Assembly: GCF_018063565.1 (NCBI RefSeq)
Contig: NZ_JAGPBB010000030.1
Coordinates: 1-41,373 of the forward strand
Length of the DNA: 41,373 bases
From: Rhodoferax sp.
GTDB lineage: Bacteria > Pseudomonadota > Gammaproteobacteria > Burkholderiales > Burkholderiaceae_C
Direction of reading: 5' to 3'
Positions 28,155 through 37,113 of this stretch are shown here, one piece after another. A program made the translations under genes and the position numbers. Below the pieces are notes generated by a model, which saw only the letters and a program-made list of their open reading frames with translations, had not been told where the DNA came from and did no database searches. Within the stretch, counting starts at the first letter, position 1. Each line of letters begins with the position of its first letter.

Positions 28155-29159
28155 ATGAGCGAGTCTTTCTTATCCCAGGAAGAGGTTGATGCCCTGCTTG
28201 AGGGTGTCACGGGTGAGAGTCAAAAACTGACCGAAGAAGTTGCCGAGAGTGGTGAGGTACGTGCTTACAACATCTCCAGTCAGGAGCGCATCGTTCGTGG
28301 CCGTATGCCGACGATGGAGATCGTCAATGAACGATTTGCGCGTAATTTGCGGGTCGGGTTATTCAATTTCATCCGTCGCAGCCCTGAGATTTCGGTTGGA
28401 CCGGTGACGGTTCAGCGCTACAGCGCTTTCCTGCGGGAACTGGCTGTGCCAACCAACTTCAACATCGTGGCGATCCGGCCACTGCGCGGCAGCGGCTTGG
28501 TGGTGTGTGAGCCGGCACTGGTGTTTGGTGTCATCGAGTCCCTCTACGGCGGCATTGGCAAGTTCCAGACCCGCATCGAAGGGCGTGATTTTTCGGCCAC
28601 CGAGCAGCGTGTGATCAATCGCATGGTGGATGTGATCACCGATGAGTACAAGAAAGCCTGGGTGGGCATCTATCCGCTGGAGCTGGATTACCAGCGCTCC
28701 GAGATGCAGCCCCAGTTTGCCAACATTGCAACACCCAGCGAGATCGTGGTGTCCACCTCGTTTCAGCTGGAAATTGGCGAAATCACCGGCGCTATCCACT
28801 TTTGTTTCCCTTATGCCACACTGGAGCCGATTCGTGATGTGTTGTACTCGTCCACCCAAGGCGACTCCATCGAGGTGGATCGGCGATGGGTGAACGTGCT
28901 GACCCAGGAAATTCAGGCGGCTGAAGTGGTTCTGGTGGCCGAGCTGGCCCATGCCGACGCCACCATTGAACAATTGCTGGCGATGAAACCAGGTGACTTC
29001 ATTGAACTCGACCGGCAGCCGCGTGTTCAGGCCACGGTCGACGGTGTGCCCATATTTGAGTGCCAGTACGGTACACATAATGCCAAATATGCATTGAAAA
29101 TCGAGCGATGCCTGCGTGGCAATGACCTCAACTGGAAAGGTGAACGACATGGCAAATGA
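28155..29159 (+). CDS. fliM: Flagellar motor switch protein FliM
   Basis: C-ring protein of 334 aa that binds phosphorylated CheY and passes the signal to FliG. The N-terminal S-F-L-S-Q-E-E-V-D-A-L-L is the CheY-P docking segment. The middle CheC-like domain (about 50-230) and the C-terminal SpoA domain (about 255-325) follow in usual order. It overlaps fliN by 11 bases. The cognate CheY is encoded 5 kb downstream in the same window. Confidence 0.97.
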   Translation: MSESFLSQEEVDALLEGVTGESQKLTEEVAESGEVRAYNISSQERIVRGRMPTMEIVNERFARNLRVGLFNFIRRSPEISVGPVTVQRYSAFLRELAVPTNFNIVAIRPLRGSGLVVCEPALVFGVIESLYGGIGKFQTRIEGRDFSATEQRVINRMVDVITDEYKKAWVGIYPLELDYQRSEMQPQFANIATPSEIVVSTSFQLEIGEITGAIHFCFPYATLEPIRDVLYSSTQGDSIEVDRRWVNVLTQEIQAAEVVLVAELAHADATIEQLLAMKPGDFIELDRQPRVQATVDGVPIFECQYGTHNAKYALKIERCLRGNDLNWKGERHGK

Positions 29160-29583
29160 CGACAAGCCCGCCGAAGACGATGGCTTGGCCGACTGGGCTG
29201 AGGCCTTGTTGGAGCAAAAAAGTGCAGAGCCCGCCGGTGGGGTGGAGCCTGGTGGTGTGCTGACTGGTGATACGAACCGATCATTTGCGTCGGGCGGTGG
29301 TGCGAGTGATGCTCAGATCAATGACATCAACCGGGTGCTGGATATCCCCGTGCTGTTGTCGGTGGAACTGGGGCGCACCAAGGTCCCGATCAAACACATT
29401 CTCCAGCTCGGGCAGGGTTCGGTGGTTGAGCTTGACGCCCTTGCGGGTGAACCCATGGATGTTCTAGTGAACGGGTATCTGATTGCGCAAGGTGAAGTGG
29501 TTGTGGTGAATGACAAGTTCGGTATTCGCCTGACCGATGTGGTGACTCCTTCTGAGCGCCTGCGCCGGGTCAGCAAGGGCTGA
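29149..29583 (+). CDS. fliN: Flagellar motor switch protein FliN
   Basis: C-ring protein of 144 aa. An acidic N-terminal extension with L-A-D-W-A-E-A-L-L precedes the SpoA domain (about 65-140) with IPVLLSVELGRTKVPIKHIL and NGYLIAQGEVVVVNDKFGIR. I chose the ATG at 29149, with GGAAAGG upstream and an 11-base overlap with fliM; a start at 29116 would extend deeper into fliM. Confidence 0.96.
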   Translation: MANDDKPAEDDGLADWAEALLEQKSAEPAGGVEPGGVLTGDTNRSFASGGGASDAQINDINRVLDIPVLLSVELGRTKVPIKHILQLGQGSVVELDALAGEPMDVLVNGYLIAQGEVVVVNDKFGIRLTDVVTPSERLRRVSKG

Positions 29584-29589
29584 GTGGAT

Positions 29590-29895
29590 ATGTCGCAAAC
29601 CTGGTGGGTGATTGGTTTTTTTGTTCTGTTTTTGGCGCTGATCCCGGTTGGGCTCAAGTGGCTGCAGCGTCGCTTGGGGGTGGTGGCTGGCCAGGGTGGA
29701 ACCCCCATCCGCATTGTCTCTGCCGTCGGGGTGGGACCCCATCAGCGGGTGGTCACCGTTGAGGTAGGGCCAGAAGGTTCCCGTACCTGGCTGACGCTGG
29801 GGGTGACAGGGCAGTCCATCACCTGTTTGCATACGGCCCCTGTGCCTTTGATCCAGCCTTCGAGTCCGTCTCTGGTGCCGGTTGAACCTTTATGA
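29590..29895 (+). CDS. fliO: Flagellar protein FliO
   Basis: Small single-pass membrane protein of about 101 aa that assists assembly of the FliP export gate. One hydrophobic helix (about 5-22) is followed by a basic linker and a small cytoplasmic domain with VSAVGVGPHQRVVTVEVGPE, typical of FliO. The ATG at 29590 is preferred over a GTG two codons upstream that abuts the fliN stop. It overlaps fliP by four bases (ATGA). The family is weakly conserved; position supports the call. Confidence 0.88.
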   Translation: MSQTWWVIGFFVLFLALIPVGLKWLQRRLGVVAGQGGTPIRIVSAVGVGPHQRVVTVEVGPEGSRTWLTLGVTGQSITCLHTAPVPLIQPSSPSLVPVEPL

Positions 29896-30641
29896 GTTGG
29901 GGCAACTTCCGGCGATGGGGCAGCGCTGGTGTGTTGCTGGCACCGGTGGTGGTGTTGGCGCAGGGCAACGCGCAGTTGCCGCTGTTGATGGGCACGGGTG
30001 CCTCGGGCATGAGCTTTTCAGTCCCGGTTCAGACCCTGCTTTTTTTCACCGCCTTGTCGTTTCTGCCGGCGATCTTGTTGATGATGACCGGCTTTACCCG
30101 CATTGTGATCGTCCTGTCCTTGTTGCGGCAGGCGCTAGGTACCCAATCGGTGCCACCCAATCAGGTCATTGTGGGCCTGTCCCTGTTTTTGACGCTGTTT
30201 GTCATGGGGCCAACGCTGGACCGGGTGTATGAAGACGCCTATGTCCCGTACAACAACAATAGCTTGCCGTTCGAGCAGGCCTTGCAGCGGGCCGAGGCTC
30301 CCATGCGGGCCTTCATGAGCAAGCAAACCAGGCAGTCCGATCTGGCCCTTTTTGTGAAACTGGCCAAACTGGACATCGCCACCACAGCCGACAGCGCGCC
30401 CATGCGGGTGCTGATTCCGGCGTTTGTCACGAGTGAGCTCAAGTCGGCCTTTCAGATTGGTTTCATGATCTTCATCCCGTTTCTGGTGATTGATATTGTG
30501 GTCGCCAGTGTCTTGATGTCGCTGGGCATGATGATGTTGTCCCCGGTGCTGGTGGCCTTGCCTTTCAAGTTGATGATCTTTGTGCTCGCCGATGGCTGGA
30601 ACCTGTTGATGGGTTCGTTGGCCGCCAGTTTTTTCACCTGA
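29892..30641 (+). CDS. fliP: Flagellar export gate protein FliP
   Basis: Core export-gate membrane protein of 249 aa. A cleavable signal (about 1-27) is followed by membrane helices with S-F-L-P-A-I-L-L-M-M-T-G-F-T-R, F-V-M-G-P-T and IGFMIFIPFLVIDIVVASVL, all family signatures. It starts in a four-base overlap with fliO and ends 9 bp before fliQ. Confidence 0.97.
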   Translation: MSWGNFRRWGSAGVLLAPVVVLAQGNAQLPLLMGTGASGMSFSVPVQTLLFFTALSFLPAILLMMTGFTRIVIVLSLLRQALGTQSVPPNQVIVGLSLFLTLFVMGPTLDRVYEDAYVPYNNNSLPFEQALQRAEAPMRAFMSKQTRQSDLALFVKLAKLDIATTADSAPMRVLIPAFVTSELKSAFQIGFMIFIPFLVIDIVVASVLMSLGMMMLSPVLVALPFKLMIFVLADGWNLLMGSLAASFFT

Positions 30642-30650
30642 GGAGAACGC

Positions 30651-30920
30651 ATGAATTCGCAATTGGTTTTGACGATCGGCCAGGACGCGCTGTGGATGAT
30701 GCTGATGATTTCGACACCCGTTTTGGGCACGGTGCTGGTCGTCGGCCTGGTGGTGAGTTTGTTCCAGGCAGTGACCCAGATCAATGAGGCGACGCTGGCG
30801 TTTGTGCCCAAACTGATTGCCGCCATGGCGGTGTTCGCATTGGCCGGGCCGTGGATGCTGGCCACCCTGGTTGAATATGTCCGTCGAACCATCGAGGCCA
30901 TTCCTGCCTCGGTCATGTAA
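30651..30920 (+). CDS. fliQ: Flagellar export gate protein FliQ
   Basis: Export-gate subunit of 89 aa with two membrane helices (about 16-38 and 52-76). The V-S-L-F-Q-A-V-T-Q-I-N-E-A-T-L stretch is the family signature. AGGAG precedes the ATG. fliR follows after 12 bp. Confidence 0.97.
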   Translation: MNSQLVLTIGQDALWMMLMISTPVLGTVLVVGLVVSLFQAVTQINEATLAFVPKLIAAMAVFALAGPWMLATLVEYVRRTIEAIPASVM

Positions 30921-30932
30921 ATTGGTGGCACG

Positions 30933-31700
30933 GTGATTACCTTCACCGAAGCACAGTTGGTGACCTGGTTGTCACCCGTGATCTGGCCCTTTTTACGTGT
31001 GCTGGCGCTGTTCACCGCAGCCCCGGTGTTTTCTTCGCGGGCATTTCCCATTCGCGCGCGCATCGGGCTGGCGCTGTTCGTGGCGGTGGCAGCCCAGCCT
31101 TTCCTGGGTACACAACCGACCATCAGCATCACCGGCGCGGACGCCTTGGGCGCAGTTTTTCAGCAGGTGGCGGTTGGTCTGGCGATCGGGTTTGTGGTTC
31201 GGGTGGTTTTTGCTGCGGTTGAGTTGGGTGGCGAGGTGATCGGATTCCAGATGGGTCTGAGTTTTGCATCGTTCTTTGATCCATCCATGAACACACAGTC
31301 GAGCGCAGTGGCGCGGTTTTTTGGCCAAATGGCCACTTTCATGTTTATCGTGATGAACGGGCATTTGTTGTTGTTGATGGCGGTCATCAAGAGTTTCAGC
31401 GCGTTTCCGGTTGACCAGAACTTTCTGGAGGCGCTCAAGAGCATGAAGATTCTTGAGCTGGGGGTCGACCTGTTCGCCAGTGGTTTGTGGATCGCACTGC
31501 CCTTGGTGGGGATGTTGATGTTCGCCAATATGGCCTTGGGCATTGTTTCGCGGGTGGCCCCCCAGATGAACATCTATGCGATTGGTTTCCCGATCACCCT
31601 GACAGTCGGCCTGGTCGGTATGGCGGTGACCCTGCCGATGCTGGACGAACCGTTTCTCGCCTTGATGACACGTGCCATCGATATTTTTTCTGTCAATTGA
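30933..31700 (+). CDS. fliR: Flagellar export gate protein FliR
   Basis: Export-gate membrane protein of 255 aa with several membrane helices. Family features include L-F-T-A-A-P-V-F near the N-terminus, ELGGEVIGFQMGLSFASFFD in the middle and APQMNIYAIGFPITLTVGL toward the C-terminus. The start is GTG at 30933 with only a weak ribosome site. It ends the flagellar run, convergent with the response regulator 5 bp away; flhB and flhA are not in view. Confidence 0.96.
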   Translation: MITFTEAQLVTWLSPVIWPFLRVLALFTAAPVFSSRAFPIRARIGLALFVAVAAQPFLGTQPTISITGADALGAVFQQVAVGLAIGFVVRVVFAAVELGGEVIGFQMGLSFASFFDPSMNTQSSAVARFFGQMATFMFIVMNGHLLLLMAVIKSFSAFPVDQNFLEALKSMKILELGVDLFASGLWIALPLVGMLMFANMALGIVSRVAPQMNIYAIGFPITLTVGLVGMAVTLPMLDEPFLALMTRAIDIFSVN

Positions 31701-31705
31701 CTCCG

Positions 31706-32335
31706 CTATACCAGACCGTTGCGAATGGCGTACACGGTCAGCTCCGAATTGTTGGTCAGCTTGAGCTTCTCAAGCACCCGGGAACGGTAGACACTCACGG
31801 TTTTGGGGCTGAGCATCAGCTCTTGGGCGATGTCAGACAGGCGTTTGCCAGACGCAATCTTGAGCAGGGTCTGCAGCTCCCGTTCTGACAAGCTGGCATG
31901 CAGACTGGTGCTTTCCGGGGCGCTGAGGTTGTCGACCAGCATTTGAGCCACACCGGCGGTGACGTACTTGCGCCCCTGCGCCACGGTGCGGACGGCGGTG
32001 ATGAGGTCGGCAGGGTCACCCGCCTTGTTCAGGTAGCCCTGAGCGCCAGCCTTGAGACATCGTATGGCGTACTGGTCTTCAGGGTACATCGACACCATCA
32101 GGACCTTGATCGGGGAGTCACTCTCATGCAGGCTGGCCAGCACTTCGAGTCCGCCGCGCCCGGGTAAGTTGATATCGAGCAACAACACATCGCAGGGATG
32201 GGTGCGGATGGCTTCGCGTACCTCGGCGTAGCTGCCCGTCTCCGCAGTGACCTGAATATCGACCGCTTCAGCCAAGGTGTCACGAATGCCGCGGCGGATC
32301 ATGGCATGGTCGTCACACAAAATTACTTTGATCAT
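31706..32335 (-). CDS. NarL/FixJ-family response regulator
   Basis: DNA-binding response regulator of 209 aa. The receiver domain (1-120) has acidic Asp8/Asp9, phospho-acceptor Asp54 in L-L-D-I-N-L-P-G, and Lys103 in Y-L-N-K-A-G. The LuxR-type helix-turn-helix (about 145-205) contains LSERELQTLLKIASG and LSPKTVSVYRSRVLEKL. Its 5' end overlaps the sensor kinase gene upstream by 23 bases, so the two form a pair. The regulated genes are unknown; lying between flagellar and chemotaxis genes makes a motility role tempting but unproven. Confidence 0.93.
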   Translation of the reverse strand: MIKVILCDDHAMIRRGIRDTLAEAVDIQVTAETGSYAEVREAIRTHPCDVLLLDINLPGRGGLEVLASLHESDSPIKVLMVSMYPEDQYAIRCLKAGAQGYLNKAGDPADLITAVRTVAQGRKYVTAGVAQMLVDNLSAPESTSLHASLSERELQTLLKIASGKRLSDIAQELMLSPKTVSVYRSRVLEKLKLTNNSELTVYAIRNGLV

Positions 32336-33446
32336 CGGGTGAGTGCTCCTGTAGTGGGTCTGCGGCGTCGGTCAAGGGAATGGTGAGCGTGATGGCCAGG
32401 CCAGCTCCAAAGCGGGAACTGACATCGAGCCAGCCACCCACGGTTTTGGCGCGCTCTTTCAGGCCCCGAATGCCAAAACTCTGCGCTTTTGCCAGGTCAA
32501 GGGCGGATGCACCTTTGCCATTGTCAGCCACTTCCAGGGTCAGTACCTGATCGTCACTGGAGACATCCACCTTCACTTTGCTGCATTGGGCATGTTTGGA
32601 GATATTGGTCAACGCCTCCTGTGCGGTGCGATAGGCCACCAGTTGGACAGCCTTGCTCAGATGATCGAGGTTGACCGGTGAATTCAAACTGGCTTCCAGG
32701 CGGGTCCGGCGCATGAAATCCTCCACCAGCCAGCTGAGCGCAGCCGCCAGCCCTTGGTCAAGAATCGCGGGGCGCAGATTTCGCATGATGCGCTGGCTGG
32801 CTTGTATGGCATGCTGCAGCATCGAGGTGGCTGAGGTCACGTGCGATTGGGTTTCTGCGTCCGGGTTATGCCGGGCGATCCACGATAGATCGAAGCGGAT
32901 CGCGGCCAGTGACCCTCCGATGTCGTCATGAATCTCTCGAGCAATGGCCGCGCGCTCCTGTTCAATCGTGTCTTGCAGGTGTTCGGCCAGACGGGCCAAT
33001 CGGTTCTCCGAGAGCAACAGTTCGTGGTCGGCTTGCTCCTTGGACAGAATCACCTTGTGCATTTCGATGGCACGTTGCACCACGTGCCGGAGTTTGCCCA
33101 GATCTGATTTGGGCAGGTAGTCGGCAATCCCCGCTTTGATGGCTTCAACGGCAGCGGTCTCGCCAATCGCACCGGAAAGCAGCACAAATGGTACGCGCAC
33201 CCCGCTTTTTTGCATCAGTGTCCAGGCGTCCAGTGCGGTGAACCCGGCGAGTCGGTAGTCCGCAAGAATCAACTGGAAAGTCTGGCCGTTGAGCGCGTCA
33301 GCGAAGCCATCCAGCGTTTCAACGCGCTGCAGATGCAGTGTTTCATGCAGCTTGCCCAGCTCGCGCTTGACGAGCCAGTGGTCCTGCTCAGAGTCCTCAA
33401 GGTGCAAAATGCACAAACGAGCTGGTGTTTCCTGTCGGTCTGTCAT
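32313..33446 (-). CDS. Sensor histidine kinase with N-terminal receiver domain (HisKA_3 type)
   Basis: Cytoplasmic kinase of 377 aa with no membrane segment. An N-terminal receiver domain (about 9-125) has acidic E17/D18, Asp63 in L-A-D-Y-R-L and Lys113 in L-P-K-S-D. A short coiled coil leads to the HisKA_3 region with phospho-acceptor His173 in A-R-E-I-H-D-D-I-G, then an HATPase domain with Q-E-A-L-T-N-I-S-K-H, A-D-N-G-K-G and G-I-R-G-L-K-E-R. I chose ATG 33446; the frame from 33569 would antisense-overlap the divergent gene and adds an unlikely leader. It may be switched by phosphorylation of its own receiver rather than by a ligand. Confidence 0.9.
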   Translation of the reverse strand: MTDRQETPARLCILHLEDSEQDHWLVKRELGKLHETLHLQRVETLDGFADALNGQTFQLILADYRLAGFTALDAWTLMQKSGVRVPFVLLSGAIGETAAVEAIKAGIADYLPKSDLGKLRHVVQRAIEMHKVILSKEQADHELLLSENRLARLAEHLQDTIEQERAAIAREIHDDIGGSLAAIRFDLSWIARHNPDAETQSHVTSATSMLQHAIQASQRIMRNLRPAILDQGLAAALSWLVEDFMRRTRLEASLNSPVNLDHLSKAVQLVAYRTAQEALTNISKHAQCSKVKVDVSSDDQVLTLEVADNGKGASALDLAKAQSFGIRGLKERAKTVGGWLDVSSRFGAGLAITLTIPLTDAADPLQEHSPDDQSNFV

Positions 33447-33492
33447 GATTGGCGCTATGATTGTTTGCAGTACCAAAGTGCTTTGCTTTGCG

Positions 33493-33957
33493 ATGAATTT
33501 AGCTGAGAGTGGAACCCAAATGCCTCCTGAGCCGACATTTTCAACGCCAACGGTCAAGTTGCCTGTCATGTTAGTCGCAGAAGTTCAGGATTCACTGCTG
33601 GTTGTTGTGCATGACTTGAATCGGTTGGACGGTCTGCTGGTCCATGCCATGGAAAAATTGATGCAACGTTTCGAGACGGCGAGTAAGAACCTCGCTTCCC
33701 CGGCGCTCGCGGATCTGGAGGACCTGCAAAGCGTGCGTCGTGCGCTGCACTCGGCCGTCACGGAATTGCAGTTTCAGGACATGGCATCACAATTGATCGT
33801 GCACACCTCCAAAGTTCTGCAAGGATGTGCCTACCGTCTGGCTGCTGACGCGATGGGTCAGGATGACGGTGAGGCTGTGCCGTTTGTCGAAGATGTTCCG
33901 GATCGGCCAAACCCGGTGACGCAGGATGAAATGCAGGCCGGATCGGTTGAGTTGTTT
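33493..33957 (+). CDS. Small CheZ-like protein upstream of cheY (function inferred)
   Basis: A 155-aa helical protein (stop at 33958-33960), not a full-length CheZ. The central helix has LQFQDMASQLIVHTSKVLQ (93-110), containing D-M-A-S-Q (96-100), which matches the D-x3-Q active-site pattern of CheZ phosphatases and resembles their Q-D-F-Q-D-L-T-G-Q-V-I region. The first part (about 25-90) is also helical. The C-terminus is acidic and ends G-S-V-E-L-F. It lies 37 bp before cheY. I infer a CheY-P phosphatase or a related chemotaxis accessory, but the family assignment is uncertain. ATG 33493 is preferred; 33520 and upstream starts at 33445 and 33289 are possible, the last running antisense to the kinase gene. 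Confidence 0.65.
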
Positions 33958-33997
33958 TGATGTTTAGGTCGGTATTTGAAATTGTCGGAGCTTGTTC

Positions 33998-34360
33998 ATG
34001 CCAGTAATACTCACGGTTGATGATTCTCCGTCGATGCGCAAGATGGTGTCATTCACGCTGGTTGGCGCTGGCTATCAGGTTGTGGAGGCTGTGGATGGCG
34101 TCGATGCCATCGAAAAAGCGCAAACCCAGAATTTTGATTTGGTGCTGACCGATCAGAATATGCCCCGGCTTGACGGGTTGGGTTTGACACGCCGCTTGCG
34201 TGAAAGTCCTCAGTTCAAGGCGGTCCCGATCCTGATGTTGACCACTGAATCCAGCGATTTGATGAAGCAGGCGGGGCGGGCTGCAGGCGCTACGGGATGG
34301 CTCGTCAAACCCTTTGATCCGGAACGGTTGATAGAAGTCATCAAGAAAGTTATCAAGTAA
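33998..34360 (+). CDS. cheY: Chemotaxis response regulator CheY
   Basis: Single receiver domain of 120 aa that carries the signal from CheA to FliM. Acidic D8/D9, phospho-acceptor Asp52 in V-L-T-D-Q-N-M-P, Thr/Ser switch residues in M-L-T-T-E-S and Lys in W-L-V-K-P-F are all present. I chose ATG 33998, after GGAG; a TTG two codons upstream is less likely. cheA follows after 46 bp. Confidence 0.95.
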   Translation: MPVILTVDDSPSMRKMVSFTLVGAGYQVVEAVDGVDAIEKAQTQNFDLVLTDQNMPRLDGLGLTRRLRESPQFKAVPILMLTTESSDLMKQAGRAAGATGWLVKPFDPERLIEVIKKVIK

Positions 34361-34406
34361 GACACATTTGGACGTTTGAACGCCCGATAGCAAGCAGGAG
34401 ATTTAT

Positions 34407-36581
34407 ATGGCTGAAGTACATCATGAGACGGGTGGCTCTGGGGCAGATTTTGATTTAAGTCAGTTTTATCAGATCTTCTTTGAAGAGGCTGGCGAAAACC
34501 TGGACTTGATGGAGCAGATGCTGCTCAACTTGAATTTGCAGACCGCAGACGACGAAGAGCTCAACGGGATTTTTCGTTGTGCACACTCGGTCAAGGGCGG
34601 TGCGGCCACCTTCGGTTTTTCGGATGTCGCCGAGTTGACCCACCAGATGGAGTCGTTGCTTGACCGCTTGCGCCGTCACGAACTGCAACCCACTTCGGTG
34701 ATGGTGGATGTGTTGCTGGAGTCCGCCGACGCCTCTCGCAGCCTGTTGGCCCGGCACCAGGCCGGCGGCGAAGGCACGGCGTTGCCGACGGCTGATCTGG
34801 TACAGCGGATTCGCGCCATTGTCGCGGGGGAAGCCGTTGCAGCGGTTGCCAAGGCACCCGCGCAGCCCGCCACGCCAGCGGTGGTCGCACCGCCCGCTGC
34901 GGCAGTGGTTCCTGTCGCACCGTCTGGCCCTGTTGAAAAGTCGGTTTCCAGCGGTCCCAGGCGACTCAACATCACGATCAGCAAGGTGGTGCATGCTGAA
35001 GAGGGCAACGCCATTCAGGAGCTTTTTCGGGATATTCCGGGTTTGGGGCAGATCAAGAGTTTGCCGTGCAATGATGCCAGCAGGCGGGAGTTTTTTGTCG
35101 AGACGACCTCGACCAACGAGGATCTGTTGGATCTGTTTGCCTTTCATGTGTCACGTGAGCAGGTGTTGATCCAGGAAGAGGCAGATGAAGTGCCGGCTTT
35201 GCCGGCTGCCACGCCTGCACCGGTGCCAGCGGCTGCGGCTGCACCATCAGGGGCTGAGGCGGCGGCAGGGTTCGGTTTTTTTGATGGCGCACCGGGCGCT
35301 CCGGGGACCCGGGCAGCACCTGAGGCGCCTGTGGTGGCCGCCATGGTCGCGGAGACCGCAAGCGCTGTGGCGCGGGCCGGGGCGAAGCCCGCTGCGGCCG
35401 CCTCAGCCGCACAGCCTGAGGCCGCCACCATCCGGGTGGCGATCAGCAAGGTGGATCAACTGATCAACCTGGTGGGTGAACTGGTGATCACGCAGGCCAT
35501 GCTGGCACAGAACAGCCGTGGACTTGACCCGGCGGTGTACCAGCAATTGCTCACCGGCCTGACTGATCTTGACCGCAACACGCGGGACCTGCAAGAGTCT
35601 GTGATGTCGATCCGGATGATTCCAATGTCCATCGTGTTCAGCCGCTTCCCGCGCATGCTGCGCGACCTTGCCAGCAAGCTGGGTAAAAAGGTCGACTTCC
35701 AGACCCAGGGCGAAGCCACTGAGCTTGACAAAGGGTTGGTGGAGAAAATCACCGATCCCCTGACCCATCTGGTACGCAACAGTTGTGATCACGGGATCGA
35801 GATGCCCGGGGACCGTTTGCGCGCGGGCAAGCCTGAAATGGGCACGATTACCCTGTCTGCAGCCCATCAAGGTGGATCGATCGTGATTGAGGTGCGTGAT
35901 GATGGCAAAGGCATGTCAAGAGAAAAGATTCTGTCGAAGGCGCGTGAACGAGGTCTGGACGTATCGGACCAAATGACCGATGCTGAGGTGTGGCAGCTGA
36001 TCTTTGCCCCCGGATTTTCAACTGCCGAGGTGGTCACTGACGTCTCCGGGCGTGGCGTTGGCATGGACGTCGTCAAGCGCAACATCACTTCGCTGAACGG
36101 CACGGTGGATATCGAGTCCACTGAAGGTTACGGAATGAAAGTGTCGGTGCGCTTGCCGCTCACGCTGGCCATCATGGATGGCATGTCAGTCGGGGTCGGC
36201 AACGAGGTGTACATCCTGCCATTGTCCTCGGTGGTCGAGTCGTTCCAGGTGAAGCCGGATGCGGTAAGTACCGTTGGTCAAGGGGCGCAACTGGTCAAGG
36301 TTCGCGACGAGTACATGCCGGTCATTGAGCTCGAGAAAGTTTTCCAGGTGCCGCGCTATGGCTCCGAGAAGGTCAGCGACATCATGGTGGTCATAGAGGC
36401 CGAGGGCAGCCGGGTGGTGCTGCTGGTCGATGAACTGCTGGGTCAACAACAAGTCGTCGTCAAGAATCTGGAATCCAATTACCGGAAGGTGTCCAACGTG
36501 TCCGGGGCCACGATTCTGGGGGATGGCAAGGTGGCACTCATTCTTGACACTGGCGCACTGGTGCGCCGGTCACGGCACTGA
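34407..36581 (+). CDS. cheA: Chemotaxis histidine kinase CheA
   Basis: Soluble kinase of 724 aa at the core of the chemoreceptor array. An Hpt domain (about 15-120) has the phospho-acceptor His60 in R-C-A-H-S-V-K-G-G-A. An Ala/Pro linker leads to a second small domain (about 185-265, RRLNITISKVVHAEEG onward), probably the CheY/CheB-docking P2-like part. A second Ala-rich linker follows, then the dimerisation helices (from R-V-A-I-S-K-V-D-Q-L-I-N), an HATPase domain with H-L-V-R-N-S-C-D-H-G-I-E, D-D-G-K-G-M and G-R-G-V-G-M-D-V-V, and a C-terminal CheW-like domain. Complete. Confidence 0.97.
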   Translation: MAEVHHETGGSGADFDLSQFYQIFFEEAGENLDLMEQMLLNLNLQTADDEELNGIFRCAHSVKGGAATFGFSDVAELTHQMESLLDRLRRHELQPTSVMVDVLLESADASRSLLARHQAGGEGTALPTADLVQRIRAIVAGEAVAAVAKAPAQPATPAVVAPPAAAVVPVAPSGPVEKSVSSGPRRLNITISKVVHAEEGNAIQELFRDIPGLGQIKSLPCNDASRREFFVETTSTNEDLLDLFAFHVSREQVLIQEEADEVPALPAATPAPVPAAAAAPSGAEAAAGFGFFDGAPGAPGTRAAPEAPVVAAMVAETASAVARAGAKPAAAASAAQPEAATIRVAISKVDQLINLVGELVITQAMLAQNSRGLDPAVYQQLLTGLTDLDRNTRDLQESVMSIRMIPMSIVFSRFPRMLRDLASKLGKKVDFQTQGEATELDKGLVEKITDPLTHLVRNSCDHGIEMPGDRLRAGKPEMGTITLSAAHQGGSIVIEVRDDGKGMSREKILSKARERGLDVSDQMTDAEVWQLIFAPGFSTAEVVTDVSGRGVGMDVVKRNITSLNGTVDIESTEGYGMKVSVRLPLTLAIMDGMSVGVGNEVYILPLSSVVESFQVKPDAVSTVGQGAQLVKVRDEYMPVIELEKVFQVPRYGSEKVSDIMVVIEAEGSRVVLLVDELLGQQQVVVKNLESNYRKVSNVSGATILGDGKVALILDTGALVRRSRH

Positions 36582-36616
36582 GGCCACCCGATCAGGACAA
36601 TGGAAAGGCAATAGGC

Positions 36617-37096
36617 ATGGAAAAGAGCAATGACGCCGCGAGCGCAACCAATCGTGAATATCTGACCTTCCGACTCGATCGTGAAGAATATGGGATCGAT
36701 ATCCTGAAAGTTCAGGAGATCCGAGGTTATGAATCGCCCACCCGGATTGCCAACGCCCCGTCTTTCATCAAAGGGGTCATCAATTTGCGGGGCACGATTG
36801 TGCCCATTGTGGATATGCGGCTGAAGTTCAATTGCGCCAAGGCCGAATATGACAGCTTTACCGTGGTGATCATCCTGAATCTGCGTCAACGTATCGTCGG
36901 CATCGTGGTTGATTCGGTCAGTGACGTGATGGGCCTGATGCCGGAAAACTATCAGACCGCTCCCGAGGTTGACAGTGTCATCGACTCGGATGCGGTGCTT
37001 GGACTAGGTTCGGTGGGTGAACGCATGCTGATTCTTCTGGATATTGAAAAGTTGATGTCTGGGGATGACATGGGTCTGGTCAGCGATGCTGGCTGA
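36617..37096 (+). CDS. cheW: Chemotaxis coupling protein CheW
   Basis: Adaptor of 159 aa linking chemoreceptors to CheA. A single CheW domain fills the protein, with EYLTFRLDREEYGIDILKVQ and the typical I-K-G-V-I-N-L-R-G-T-I-V-P-I-V-D-M-R. It follows cheA by 35 bp and precedes cheR by 17 bp. Confidence 0.97.
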   Translation: MEKSNDAASATNREYLTFRLDREEYGIDILKVQEIRGYESPTRIANAPSFIKGVINLRGTIVPIVDMRLKFNCAKAEYDSFTVVIILNLRQRIVGIVVDSVSDVMGLMPENYQTAPEVDSVIDSDAVLGLGSVGERMLILLDIEKLMSGDDMGLVSDAG

Positions 37097-37113
37097 CCGT
37101 CTGCAAGGATGCA

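Noticed and set aside
33475-33486. CAAAGTGCTTTG palindrome between the kinase and the CheZ-like gene
   Set aside because: Short, with no known regulator match; easily expected by chance in this stretch.
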